DNA from: Ehretia macrophylla
Taxonomy: Eukaryota; Streptophyta; Magnoliopsida; Boraginales; Ehretiaceae
DNA length: 64,000 nucleotides
NCBI GenBank assembly: GCA_037974665.1
Contig: CM075764.1
Span: 120,032,325-120,096,324, forward strand
Reading direction: 5' to 3'
Below the pieces are notes generated by a model. It made no database searches. It had not been told where the DNA came from and saw nothing but the letters and a program-made list of their open reading frames with translations. Of the stretch, positions 51,291 to 63,801 are shown piece by piece. The position numbers and the translations under genes were made by a program. Every line of letters starts with the position of its first letter. Position 1 is the stretch's first letter.

Positions 51291-52312
51291 TTCATGTGTT
51301 TTACAAATAAACGAGTCTCGTCTACATGTGACACTTGCCACATATATAATGTCGAGTAAGATGTGAAGTTTGTACGATACAGATTTTGTTAGTGTTTTAG
51401 TATTTAGGTCTGTTGGCTTCATACCTTGTATGAATTCCTTTTGTATATGGGAACATTTTCGTAGGTAGATTATTAAATTTGAAGAAGGCAGCTTTTTTGT
51501 ACTATAAGTAATACAAGAAAGCTACAGCCTGTTTGTATCTCTTTTCATTGTTTAGATTGTTGCACTGTAAATGAAGTCAATGAAACCCAAAAGTCGGGTG
51601 AAATGATTAGATAGTAACATGCTGTAGTTAAAGGTTCTAAGTTGGAACCATAGTTTCGGTTTTCATTGTACCAAAATTAAAGAAAATAAAGTCTTTTAGT
51701 TTTATTGTAATTTCCCTTTTTGCTTGTGGGGTTTTGCCCGGTAACACTTTCACCTTTTTTAGCATTTTAATTGGTATAGTATTTTAAATTTATCGTGTAT
51801 TTTGTAACACTTAACCCTTTTTGTAAGCCAATCAATGAAAATGATCATCAAATTTGTTATGTTGAAATTCTAATATACGTAAGCACTCTTGTTTTTAATC
51901 AAATAACAAATATTACAATTACGTTAAAATAATTTAGACAACTCACCACCATTACTACATGTTAGAGCCATGCAAAACCGCTAGTATCAATCATCATTTT
52001 GTGCCTTGGTTTTTTCACTTCTTGTCATTATATGGAAAATGCACCTTTCATTTTATGCACATTGGCTCGACGACATAAACAAAAATATTATGTACATATA
52101 GCGGGATTTGGATTTTGTTTGATTAATCCTAAAAATTTATAAAATTAAGTGCTAGATAAATTTTTAGTGATCGTTAGAGGAGTTGAACCGGCAAAAATAT
52201 CAATTGTACTTCTACATGTTCTTTACATTTCGTCTATTTGAATTCTTAAATTGTTCCTTCTTCAAAATTTATTTATTGATTTTTCTTTGGATTCTATATA
52301 ATAAAAAAAGGG
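51058..52312 (+). repeat. Segmental duplication, copy 1 (PMEI 3' end and flank)
   Basis: The last 230 bp of the PMEI gene and about 1 kb downstream recur in order at 55776-57292. Shared blocks include GATACAGATTTTG, TTAGTATTTAGGTCTGTTGG, TTGTATGAATTCCTTTTGTA and TTTCTTTGGATTCTATATAA. Between 51291 and 52874 I see no other gene. Confidence 0.85.
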
Positions 52313-52874
52313 AGAAACTGGTTAAATGTTTTTATACATTCATTCTACGTACTTGTCTAAAGCCTCTATCTTCTCTCAGGCTCGCCATAACAGGTTGTTT
52401 AGCAATCAAAACCAAACAAAAAGAGGGTCCATTTTGTTGGAGAATTCGATTGTTTCATATGAATAAATCAAAACTTTCAAAATTTATATACCACGAACCT
52501 CATACTAACTAACATAGTACCAGCACTGAATCTTAATTTTACGTTACCACGGATAAATCATAACTTTCAAAAACTAAGTAACACCCACATTGTTGGTGGC
52601 TGATTTTCTTAGGGAATTAGGTCAAGTCTGGCCGTATGGGATCCATTTTGATTTTTCCCATTCTCATTTTCATCGTTTAAAATTTGTCTTATGCAAATGA
52701 GTTTATTTTATTCTTTTTTTTTTTTTTTTTGAAATCATTGTTTTCCATAGAGCAGGCAAGCTGAATCGACAATATCGAAGCATTTTGGAATCCGGCAATT
52801 TTGTTAATGTTGGAAATCGGGCATTATCAAGAATAGATGCATAGTTATGTTACTATAAAAATCTTGGCATTGCA

Positions 52875-54464
52875 ATGGAGTCTGACAATGGAGGAGAACA
52901 GATGCATGAAAAAATGCTTTCTTTTGAGCAGCCTGATTCTACAATGGAGTCTGACAATGGAGGAGTGAAGGTAACAAAACAAACTCATCTCCGTGAAGGT
53001 GAAGACTGGGGACAATCAGGAGACGCTAATGAAGAGATCAGAAAGGTTGTTGATATCGCATCGGAAACTACACTGATTGAAACAGAGCAGGAAAAGATCT
53101 CGGAAAAATTTTCAGCATCTCTCAAGCTTCTACCAAACTGTGCAAGCCGGTTCAAAAGACTCAATATGCCAAGCTATGGGACAGAATGTATGAAATTGTC
53201 AACTGATGAGATTCTCAGATTGGCTGGAGAAAAGTTCATCCAATCCCTGGAGCTAAATGGTAACGAACTCTCCGGGCTTAGCCTCCCGTTTTCGAGTTCC
53301 TTTTCGGGTCTGTCTGAGGAAGATAAAAGAGATCTAGAACTTGTGTTTCATCTTCTGGCTTCTGCTGAAAAAGTAGGCGAGGAGCAGTTTGATCGTGCGC
53401 GAAAGCTCTTAGACGAGTGCGATAAGTTAAGTTCCTGTAAAGGGAATCCTGTTGAGAGGTTAGTGTACTATTTTTCTGCAGCACTTCATGAGAAAATTGA
53501 TAGGGAAACCGGGAGAACAACATCGATGTATTTACGCGAAAATCCCTTATTGGATATTCAAGAGACAATATTGAGCCCGAACCCATCCGCTCTTGCATTT
53601 CACCAGGCGGTTCCTCTCTCTCAGGTTACACAAATTCCCGGAATTCATGCCCTTGTAGATAGCGTATTGGATGCAAGAAAGATACACATCATTGATCTTG
53701 CCATCAGGTTTGGATCTCATTTCACAATTTTGATGCAGGCTCTTGCAGAGCGAAATGAATGTCGCGTCGAATATCTTAAGATAACAGCCGTAGGAACGAA
53801 ATCAAAGACAAAAATAGACGAGACAGGTAGGAGATTGACGAGCTTTGCTCAATCCTTGAACTTTCACTTCTCTTTTGATGAAATAGAGGTGGAAGACATC
53901 CTGGATTTTCACGAAAGCTTGCTTTCGCTTGACTCTGATGAAGTTGTCGCAATCTACTGTCCATTTTTTCTGATGACAATGATCACAGAACCAGATCGCC
54001 TGGAATCCTTAATGAGAGTGATCCGAACCATTAATCCGCGTGTTATGATTGTCAACGAAGTTGAGGGGAACCATAACTCTCCAGTCTTCGTGAACCGTTT
54101 CGTTGAATCTTTGTTCTTCTATGGTGCATTGTTCGATTCCATGGAAGATTGTATGAATGATGACGAATCGATTAGAGCGATCCAGGAATCGTTTTACTTC
54201 AGCAATGGAATACGTAACATTTTGGCTGCAGAAGGAGAGGACAGAGCAATCCGCCATGTTAGTATCAATGTCTGGAGGGCATTTTTTGCAAGGTTTGGGA
54301 TGATGGAAATGGAACTAAGCATGTTATCTGTGTTTCATCCGAAGCTGGTGCTTAACAAATTATCTTGTGGCACTTCTTGCACAATTGATAGGGATGGAAA
54401 ATGTCTGATTATTGGGTGGAAAGGAACACCAATTTTTTCAATTTCAGCTTGGAGATTTACTTAA
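52875..54464 (+). CDS. GRAS family transcriptional regulator
   Basis: An intronless frame of 529 aa. The GRAS region covers about residues 150-529. Leucine-repeat I contains FHLLASAEKVGEEQFDRARK and the VHIID core reads KIHIIDLAIRFGSHFTILMQ. These are followed by the second leucine repeat, a PFYRE region (NHNSPVFVNRFVESLFFY) and an ending SAW motif (IIGWKGTPIFSISAWRF). GRAS proteins act in the nucleus in hormone, root and symbiosis signalling. The C-terminal pattern resembles genes often labelled RGL1-like, but DELLA and VHYNP motifs are absent, so gibberellin regulation should not be assumed. A 24-bp sequence containing ATGGAGTCTGACAATGG occurs at 52873 and again at 52942. This gives two in-frame start codons 23 codons apart, each encoding MESDNGG. 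Confidence 0.92.
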   Translation: MESDNGGEQMHEKMLSFEQPDSTMESDNGGVKVTKQTHLREGEDWGQSGDANEEIRKVVDIASETTLIETEQEKISEKFSASLKLLPNCASRFKRLNMPSYGTECMKLSTDEILRLAGEKFIQSLELNGNELSGLSLPFSSSFSGLSEEDKRDLELVFHLLASAEKVGEEQFDRARKLLDECDKLSSCKGNPVERLVYYFSAALHEKIDRETGRTTSMYLRENPLLDIQETILSPNPSALAFHQAVPLSQVTQIPGIHALVDSVLDARKIHIIDLAIRFGSHFTILMQALAERNECRVEYLKITAVGTKSKTKIDETGRRLTSFAQSLNFHFSFDEIEVEDILDFHESLLSLDSDEVVAIYCPFFLMTMITEPDRLESLMRVIRTINPRVMIVNEVEGNHNSPVFVNRFVESLFFYGALFDSMEDCMNDDESIRAIQESFYFSNGIRNILAAEGEDRAIRHVSINVWRAFFARFGMMEMELSMLSVFHPKLVLNKLSCGTSCTIDRDGKCLIIGWKGTPIFSISAWRFT

Positions 54465-54515
54465 CATGTATTGGGAAACAGGTCTAACATCTGGATAATG
54501 TAATCCGATGATCAG

Positions 54516-54747
54516 TGAGTTTTTCTATACATAATCATTATCTCTTGAACACTTTTAACACGATACAGGTGTGTTGGGTGCATATAATACAATTGGATGA
54601 GTTTTTTATTTTATTTTATTTATCATGAACACTTTTAATACGTTAAGAGTACTTTAGTGCAAAAGATTCGATTGGACAAGTCTTTTTATACATAGTTATT
54701 CTTGAACACTTTTAACACAGTAAGGACAATTTAATGCAAAAAATTCT
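54516..54747. repeat. Diverged tandem repeat downstream of the GRAS gene
   Basis: Three units of about 75-85 bp share GA-T-TTTT-TATACAT-A, then CTTGAACACTTTTAA-AC, then TGCAAAA-ATTC. Unit starts are near 54516, 54599 and 54677. No coding function. The rest of 54465-55775 shows no supported gene. Confidence 0.55.
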
Positions 54748-55775
54748 CATAAAATTTAAAAATAATATAATTTACATTAAAGTTAATTATACATCATTTT
54801 ACCTTATATTTACGGTAAGTTATTTTCCCGTCCCAAAAGCAATATAAATATTGCTGGAACCAGTAAACATATAAGATTTATCTACAATTAGTTGTGGAAA
54901 TGTTCCAAACAAATCGATAGAGTTTCAAACAATTCCACCAACGCTTAGTAGTTGGATCTGAAGTTTGGATGATTAATTGTAATTGGTGTTAAGGCGTAAA
55001 TCCGTTGTTCGAGCGGAGCAACTGACCTGCAAAATAAAGACAACACCAGTGGTTTTTGTGGACGAGCTCGAATAGTATAATGAGAATTGAATAAGTACTT
55101 ATTTTAGGTAAAGAATAAGTTACATTTTTTGTGATTGTTGATGTGCTATTTATACTATTTGATAAGAAATTTTTTTAAGATGTATAGTAAGCCCCGAAAA
55201 TTTAGAGAGATCTCAAAAGAGACACGTCACAGTTTACGAGCACTTGAAGCAGGTCGGGGGTTAACAGTAAGGGGTCAGAAAATTTCCTATATCAGTTGGT
55301 TTCACATATTTTTCCACTTTTCTTAAAATTGAACTGGAAATAAAACAATAGCTGAGTTTTTTTTTTTTTTTTGGGGTAATAAAAAAATAGCAGAGTTTAA
55401 TCAGACAATGAGTACACATTTTTTCTCCAATTGCGAAACGATCTTTTTTTTGTCAAGTACCATATTTATTAATTTAACAAGGTAAATTAAAGGAGGCTTG
55501 AGCTCAAATTATCTAAAAATCTATAATACAAAAAGAAAAACACAAGTAAGATACAAAGGCTCAAATCAAAAGGCCATTGGTGCTAGATTGTATTTTTTTT
55601 TTCTTTCTTTGGTCGAGAAATCCAAATTATATTAAAAATCAAGTATTAATTGCAAATAAATATCAAATAAGCCTCAAAGAAAAGAAAAATATTACAACAA
55701 ATTGGGCCAAGTTAAAAAGAGAATGGTACAACGAAGCTCCAAAATAAAATATCAAGGTAGAATTAAGAATTAAGC

Positions 55776-55889
55776 AATTGTAAAGTTAGTTATGAGGATG
55801 CTTTGTACAAGTTTGAGAATGTGTTAAACGCGTTCTCTGCTCGCGATATAGGAACGATAAACACCATTTATCGTCTCCTAGTATATTGA
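55776..55889 (+). pseudogene. Truncated PMEI pseudogene
   Basis: This 114-bp piece matches the 3' part of the PMEI gene (from the DCKDSYDDALYNFENALNAF codons to AACACCAT, then the final TCGTCTCC and stop region). It lacks everything upstream of residue 194 and about 120 bp between the two matched parts. There is no promoter or start. It is the left end of a duplicated block and cannot encode a PMEI domain. Confidence 0.88.
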
Positions 55890-55950
55890 TTCGTGTTTTC
55901 TTCAAATAAATGAGTCTCATTTACACGTGACACTTGTCATGCACATATTA

Positions 55951-56287
55951 AAGTATCTCCAATGACAAAAAAAATTGTATACTATTCACAAAAACATACA
56001 ATTTTTAGTAATTTTTAGAGACCCGAGTCTTTATTTTAACTCAAATCTATAATGAGACCCACCACTTTTTAGAGATTTGAGTTAAAATAAATACCCAATT
56101 TATTTTTTTTTGCTCTAAATTTAGAGACCCAAAAAGTAATTGGGTCTCTATTTTGGTGTAAATATCTAAAAAATGATAGGCCTTATTGAAGATTTGAGTT
56201 AAAATAAAGACTCGAGTTTTTAAAAATGACCAAAAATGATAAGTTTTTGTGAATAGTATACTATTTTTTTTGTCATTAGAAATACCC
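55951..56287. mobile_element. Tourist-like MITE with TTA target duplication
   Basis: The 337-bp palindromic element has termini AAGTATCTCCAATGACAAAA (left) and, inverted, GGGTATTTCTAATGACAAAA (right). The inverted repeats extend over more than 60 bp. TTA flanks both ends (55948-55950 and 56288-56290). A 3-bp TTA/TAA duplication and a TCTCCAAT-type terminus fit PIF/Harbinger MITEs. The paralogous block at about 51350 has no element at this site, which confirms the insertion. No coding capacity. Confidence 0.85.
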
Positions 56288-57295
56288 TTACATATATAAT
56301 ATCGAGTAAGAGGTGAAGTTTGTATGATACAGATTTTGTGTCTTAGTATTTAGGTCTGTTGGCTTAGATACCTTGTATGAATTCCTTTTGTATGGGAGCA
56401 TTTTCGTAGGTAGATTATTAAATTTGAAGAAGGCAGCTTTTCTGTACTATAAGAAATACAAGAAAGCTAAAGCCTTCTTTGTATCTCTTTTCATTGTTTA
56501 GATTGTTGCCTTGTAAATGAAGTCAATGAAATCCAAGAGTCGAGTGAAATGGTTAAATAATAATCTGTTGTAATTAAAGGTTTGACGTTGGAATCATAAT
56601 TTTGAATTCTATTGTACTAAAAGTAAAGAAAATAAAGTCTTTTAATTTTATTGTAATTTCCCTTTTTGCTCGTGAGGTTTTTTTTTTTTTTTGCTCGTGA
56701 GGTTGCTTGCTAACACTTTCTTTTTTTTTTTAGCATTTTAATTCATACAGTATTCTAAATTTACTGTGTATTTTGTGACAATTAACCCTTTCCATAAGCC
56801 AATCGATGAAAATAATCATCAAATTTGCTAGGTTGAAATTCTAATATACGTAAGCACTCTTATTTTTAATCAAATAACAAATGTTACAGTTATATTAAGA
56901 TAATTTAGATAACCCACCACTATCAAATGGTCCAAATCTTCTCTACGAGACGATCCAGGTGCCTTGGTTTCTTCACTTCTTGTCATTATATGGAAAATGC
57001 ACCTTTCATTTTATGTACATTGTCTCGACAACACAAACAAAAATATTGTGTACATATTTTTTAAGCCGCCGCAAGAATTTGAACTTTACTTGACTAATTT
57101 TACAAAATCGTAAAATTAAGTGTTAAATAAATTTTCAGTGGCTGTTAGAGGATTCGAACGGCCAAAAATATTACGTACAATTAGTATTGTCTACATGTCC
57201 TTTACATTTCTTGTCAATTTGAATTCTTATATTGTTCCTTCTTCAGCATTTATTCATTGATCTTTCTTTGGATTCTATATAATGAAAAAAGGTAG

Positions 57296-57766
57296 TGACG
57301 AGGGGTTCTCGAGCTGATCCAAATGGGCCGACTATTTCGAGTTGAGACGGGTTAATTCGCGCTCCGTTAACAGCGCGTTCAGCTCAATGTCCAACCTAGA
57401 TGACTGACCCGACCCCGTTAACCCCGACCTCAGTTCCAGCTGTTCCGATGGGACATAAAGCGCTGATGGGACATAAAGCAGCATCGCATTAAATGCTGTC
57501 AGACCCGAACTTAGTATAAATAGAGCTCCACCTTCTTCATTTAAGGGGATCTCGCTATTAAATGCTCTCAGCTACTTTGCCAGCTCGGACATACTAATCA
57601 TTCACACGCTTGAGGGGAAAATCCGGGTCATCACCCCGCATTTTCCTTCATTTCCTTGTGCATGTCCGATAGCCGACCAGGAAAGTACAGCTCGGAGGCC
57701 GACCTGAGAAGTCCAGCTCGGCGAAAGCAGCTCCCAAATTCAACTGTGAGATTTTCGACCTCGACA
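57296..57766 (+). repeat. 5' LTR of the Gypsy element
   Basis: This 471-bp LTR begins TGACGAGGGG and ends CTCGACA just before the primer site. TATAAATAG at 57515-57523 is the likely promoter TATA box. A short internal duplication (GATGGGACATAAAGC twice) lies just upstream of it. Confidence 0.85.
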
Positions 57767-60700
57767 GTTTGGCGCCGTCTGTGGGAAACGACGAGTTTTT
57801 TTTATAACTCTCTTCACCACTCATTGAGAAACCATCATGGTACAAACAAGAAGTCACAACATATCGGTAGAGGATTCGCCCAACCTGGAAGGGGACCTCG
57901 AAACCGTACAGGCGCCCAGCCAAAACCTAACTCAAGCCGACGTTGGAACGAGCCAACGTATACACTTAGCCACTCAAACCAACCCCGTAGCGGAAGGAGA
58001 CCCCAACTCCAGCCTGTCACCGGAGATAAGGATGATGTTGAGGATGTTCGAAGAACTTAAGGAGCAGGTAGCCCGGCTAGCTGAGGGCCCCTTGGCTCCG
58101 CAAGAGGCTGTGCGGCGGCCATCGCGCCCCCAATTCCACATCCCGGAGTCTAGGCGAAAATGGACGCAGGAAGAGGAGGGCTTCCTAGAGCCGATACCAA
58201 GATCCGACACAGCGAGAGGTAAAAGGGCGGCTCAAGCCGACCCCGAGCAGGCAAAGACCGCGGCTGCCATAGCCAAGGTCATCAACCAACTCGGCGTAAG
58301 CCCACTATCTCTCGATGTACTGGCTATGCCTCTGCCCACTGGCAACCGAATGCCCAACCTGGCCGTCTACAACGGAGATGGAGACCCAGCCAGCCACCTG
58401 CTCAATTATGATTACCACATGACTCTGCATGACATGCCAGATCTCATGAAGGCGAAGACATTCCCGACCACCCTGGTTGGCAATGCCTTGGATTGGTTCC
58501 AAAAACTTTGCCCTGGATCAATTGCAAGTTTTCACCAGCTTGCTGAGGCTTTCCTATCCCGCTTTGCGGGAAGCCGCCGTGCCACCCGCCATACTTCTAC
58601 ATTGCTGTTGGTGAAGCAGCATAGAGGGAAAACTTTGAGGGCTTACACGGCTAGATTCAATGAAGAGTCCCTCCGAATTCCTAACCTGGAGGACTCCATG
58701 GCTCTGATGGCTTACCAGAGCAGGCTCAGGTCGGGCCCCCTCACATCTTCCTTAGCAATCGACCCCGTGGATACTGTGTCCGAGCTGATGGTGCGAGCAG
58801 AATGGTACATACACTCGGAGGAAATCCATCAGGCAAAAAGGGACGATGACAAGGAGAAGGAGGCTGGGAAGAAATGAGAGGCCTCCCGAGCCCAACCTGG
58901 GGCCAAAGCCCAGAACGACCGAGGCAAGCAGCCTCAGCAGCCGAAGCCGAACCCCCGGTTCACTATGTTCACTCCCCTTAACACCTCAAGGGAGCAGATC
59001 CTAATGGAGATCCAGCACCAGAACCACTTGCCTCCCGCTTCGAGAATGAAAGGCCGACCCGAGAGGCGCAATAGGACCAAATATTGCCGCTACCACATGG
59101 ACTACGGCCATACTACCGAGGAATGTAAAGACTTGAAACAGGAGATCGAGGCGCTAATAGCCCGAGACCACCTACGGAGGTATATAGATCCGCAGCCAAC
59201 CCGGAATCCAGACCAAAGGGATAGGGAGAGGAGTCCGCCCAGGCGCCAGGCTGGGGGCGGACGCTTGGCCGTGATTGAAACCATTGCGGGAGGATTGGCG
59301 TCGGGAGGCGAGACCTCAGCAGGCAGAAAGGGTTATGTTCGTGCTGGGAGGGAATATGGACCAAGGAGGGGACCGGCCCCGGGGATGCAAGAGCTCACCT
59401 TCTCTTCGGAAGACTTGGAGGGGGTGATATTGCCTCACGACGACCCCCTGGTGATCAGCGCTGAAATAGCCAACTTCACCGTCAAAAGGCTGATGGTGGA
59501 CACTGGGAGCTCGGCATAAGTCTTATTCCTCAGCGCTTTTGAGCAGATGGGGTTGGACAGGAGCCAACTCAGGCCGTTGAGGGGTACTTTAGCAGGTTTT
59601 ACCGAGCAGTCCCACTGAGCCGAAGGAGTCATCAACCTCCCCCTGAAGCTGGAGGATGGGGATAAGTGGGCGTCGATGCAGGCCAACTTCATTGTAATGG
59701 ATTGTAATTCTACTTATAATGGGATCTTAGGTCGGGTGGCACTTAATCACTTCAGGGCCGTCCCCTCAACATATCACCAGGCTCTGAAGTTCCCGACCCC
59801 GGCCGGAGTAGCCACCATTCGCGGAGCCCAGCTCTCAGCGCGGGAGTGTTACGAAAACTCACTCCGGCCCAAATATCAAATCGGTTGGGGACCAGATCTG
59901 CCCGAAGAAAAGAGAGATGCTAAGAGAGGAAGCCCGGCTGAGGACCTTCAGGAGGTGGAGCTCTCCGATGAAACTAAGAGAGCAAAGATCGGGAGTGAAC
60001 TATCTGCCAATCTCAAGAAAGGTATAAGCCAATTTATTTTAAAGAATGAGCATGTATTTGCCTGGTCTGCCTCTGACATGACAGGAATTGAACCGAATGT
60101 GATTGAGCATCACCTGAACGCCGACCCGAGTCACTATCCGGTAAAACAAAAGCGCCGGCACTTTCATTATGATAAGCAACAAATCATAGCAGAAGAGGTG
60201 GACAAGTTGGTGGACGCCGGCCACATAAAGGAAATACAGTACCCAACCTGGCTATCCAATGTGGTGCTGGTGACTAAGTCCTCGGGCGGATGGAGACTGT
60301 GTATTGATTTCACCGACCTCAACAAAGCTTGCCCCAAGGACTGCTTACCCCTACCACGGATTGACCAAATGGTGGACGCCACCTCCGGATTCGAACTATT
60401 CTCCTTCATGGATGCCTTCAAAGGTTATAATCAAATCAAGATGGCTTCCGGGGATAAGGAGAAGACCGCCTTTACCACCGATAAGGGACTCTACTACTAT
60501 GAGGTCATGCCTTTTGGCCTCAAGAATGCTGGAGCCACATACACTCGGATGGTGAACAAGGTCTTCAAAAATCAGATTGGCCGGAATATGGAAATTTATG
60601 TAGATGACATGTTGGTCAAGAGCAGGAGGGCGGAAGACCATGTAGCCGACCTGACTGAAGCCTTCGCCGTAATGGAGCACTTTGGGATAAAACTGAACCC

Positions 60701-63130
60701 GAAAAAGTGCGCATTCGGCGTCAAGGCAGGCAAGTTCCTGGGCTTCATGGTTACAGCCCGCGGAATAGAAGCCAACCCGGAGAAGGTCCAGGCGATACTA
60801 GACCTGGCGCCACCGACCTGCGTGAAGGACGTCCAGGTGTTAGCAGGCAAAGTCGCGGCACTGAGCAGATTCATGTCCCGGTCGGCGGACAAGTGTGCTC
60901 CTCTATTCAAAATATTGAGGAATCCTAAGAACTTTCAATGGACGGAGGAATGCCAGAACGCCTTCCAAGAGCTGAAAAGGTATTTAACCTCGCCACCCTT
61001 GTTATCCCGACCTGAGGAAGGGGAGGAGCTAATAATATACTTAGCATGCTCGGGAACAACAGTAGCGGCAGCACTAGTCCGAGAAGAAGGAAAAGAACAA
61101 AAGCCGGTCTATTATGTTAGTAAAACCTTACAGGGAGCTGAGGCGAGATACTCCTCCTTGGAAAAACTCGCCCTCACGCTCATCACGGCGGCTAGAAAGT
61201 TGAAGCCATACTTTGATGCTCATCCAATTAAGGTCATGACTGATGCTCCGCTCAAGTCCATCATGCACAAGCCAGAGGCGTCGGGCATGCTACTAAAATG
61301 GACAGTTGAGCTGAGTCAATTCGACATCACCTACCAGCCCAAGACAGTCATCAAAGCCCAAGTCATTGCGGACTTTATTGTAGAATGCACTGGCCGAGCA
61401 GAGCATGACCCGGAGGACGTGTGGAAGGTCCATGTGGATGGGGCCTCAGGGAAGTCAGGAAACGGAGCTGGGGTGGTCATCCTCGACCCAAACCGGCATG
61501 AGCACCAGTACTCCCTCAAGTTCACATTCCCGGCGTCTAACAATGAAGCAGAGTACGAAGCGGTGATTGCAGGACTGAAAATTGCAGCTCAGCTCGGGGC
61601 ACAGACAGTCGACCTGAGCACCGACTCTCAGTTGGTCTCTAGTCAGATATCGGGAGATTTCGAAGCCAAGGACAGTGCTATGCTAGCCTACCTCAACAGA
61701 GTCAAGGATTTGACCTCAGCACTCAGAAGGTTCACGATACAGCAGATTCCCAGGGAAGAGAACATGAAGGCCGATGCCTTGTCCAGGTTGGCCTTGGGCG
61801 AAAGCCGACCTGCCTTGGTCCATGTGGAGGAAGTATCCGAACCTAGTATTCAGTTGGGAGTACAGGCGGTAGCCGAGCTCAATTTAAGTCCAGATTAGAC
61901 CAAACCAATCATGGACTACTTGGAAGGGGGTATGACCCAAGATGATGAAAAAGCAGCTCGAAAACTCATGAAACAGGCCTCAAGGTTTGTCATAATCGCC
62001 GGGTAACTCTATAAAAGAGCCTACACCTGGCCCCTTTTGAAATGTGTAGGACCCGAGGAGGGAAACTATGTACTCTGGGAAATTCATGAAGGGGTATGTG
62101 GAAACCACTTGGGGGATAAAGCTCTGGCTCGGAAGGCATTAAGGCAAGGTTATTTCTGGCCAACCTTAGAATAAGATGCCAAAGAGTATGTAAAAAAGTG
62201 CGACACCTGCCAGAGGTTTGCCAATGTGCAACGGAAGCCTGCTGTGGACCTCACAGTGATGGTAAGCCCTTGGCCATTCTATCAGTGGGGCCAAGACATC
62301 ATCGGCCCCTTGCCGACCAGTGTCGGCCAAAAGAAGCACGCCTTCGTGGTTGTAGACTACTTCACTAAATGGCCCGAGGCTGAAGGTGTTGCTAGAATAA
62401 CAGAAAAAGCAGCTTGGGATTTCGTATGGAAAAACATCATTTGCCGATTTGGGGTGCCAAAGGTCATCGTCACTGACCACGACAAACAATTCGACAGTGC
62501 ATACTTTCGAGGCAAATGTGCTGAGATTGGGATCGACCTCAGATTCTCGTCCGTTGCTTACACTCAAAGTAATGGCCAAGTTGAAAGGACTAACCAAATT
62601 ATTTTGCAGGGCCTGAAAACCAAGCTGGAGGAAGCAGAGGGCCAATGGGCATCAATTCTTCCAGAGGTGATGTGGGCTCAGCGGACCAACACCAGCTCGG
62701 CGACGGGAGAATCGCCCTTCGAACTGACCTTCGGCACTCAAGCAGTGCTGCCAGTGGAGATCGGGTCTCCGACCAGTAGGACCCTCCACCATGACCCAGA
62801 AACAAACGGAGCACGAATCCGTGAAGAGCTCGACCTCGTCGAAGAGCTCCGAGCTAAAGCTCAAATTAGAATGTTGGCCAGCAAAGCTGCGATGAAAAGA
62901 GCCTTTTCCAAACAGGTCAAGCCTAAGCCTATTAAGGTCGGCGACCTCGTACTCAGAAAGGCCATCTTTTTGCCGCGCTCCGTTAACAAGCTCTCTCCGA
63001 CTTGGGAGGGACCCTACGAAGTCATGAAAGAAGTCCGACCCGGGACCTTCTACCTTCGCGACAAGAACGGGAAATTGTTGAAAAATGCATGACATTCAGA
63101 ATATCTGAAGCGGTATTTTGTCTAAAAAAT

Positions 63131-63203
63131 GGCCCCGAGCTGAAATATTTTGTAAACGGCCCCGAGCCGAAGTATTTTGTAAAGGCCCCGGGCCGAAACA
63201 TTA
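63131..63203 (+). repeat. Three short tandem repeats of about 27 bp behind integrase
   Basis: Units starting at 63131, 63158 and 63184 read GGCCCCGAGC-GAAATATTTTGTAAAC with small changes. They lie between the end of pol and the antisense frame of the Gypsy element, a zone where TAT elements often carry tandem repeats. Confidence 0.8.
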
Positions 63204-63801
63204 CTTGTACAAATTCAACGCAATGCAATTTTGTAAACTAGTACGAATGCCCGACCTGTGAACAGACTGCGGCGCAATGCCCGACTCGGGCCCAAGTGCT
63301 ACAACAAAAATTACTCCAACTCGGATTAACGCAGTGGCCACGCGTAATCATGGAGTAAACCAGCTCGGACTAAGTTCCAGCTCGGGTATAATCAATAACG
63401 ACTTGATTAAATTTGTCAGTTCGGATTATGTTCCAACTTGGAGTATCCCGGCTTCAGGTCGGTATATTTGTCAACATTAGTTTGACCAATATTGTAACGG
63501 ACTGACAAGTTCAATTTGGTAACGATTATAAAGTTGCCCCTATTATTCCGGATCGGATTAGGATGGTAAAACGTTTAACCACGTCCAGCTCGGTTCATTA
63601 AAACTTGAGTTTGAATGGTCCATTTGAATTGACCCGACCCCACTTACTTGAGTAAAAATTTGCGACAAGAAAAGTACGTGTACGAACTCAATTAAAACAC
63701 AAATGAAGGTAAAGTAGGCATTTCATTAAAGTTGAAAGATAATTACAAAAGCCCAACTCGGGCAAGATTACAATAACCCTACTCGGGAAACACTGCAAAA
63801 T

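Larger units (their letters stand above)
55776..57292 (+). repeat. Segmental duplication, copy 2 (with MITE insert)
   Basis: The block is collinear with 51058-52312 over its whole length but longer because of the 337-bp MITE at 55951-56287. A short local duplication (GCTCGTGAGGTT twice around a T-run, 56670-56705) is also present. The right end is cut by the Gypsy element at 57296, so the original duplication may have been longer. Confidence 0.85.

Noticed and set aside
58305-61543. Several minus-strand frames of 60-100 codons inside the Gypsy element
   Set aside because: They lie opposite gag and polymerase coding sequence and have no independent features; GC-rich coding DNA often yields such frames.
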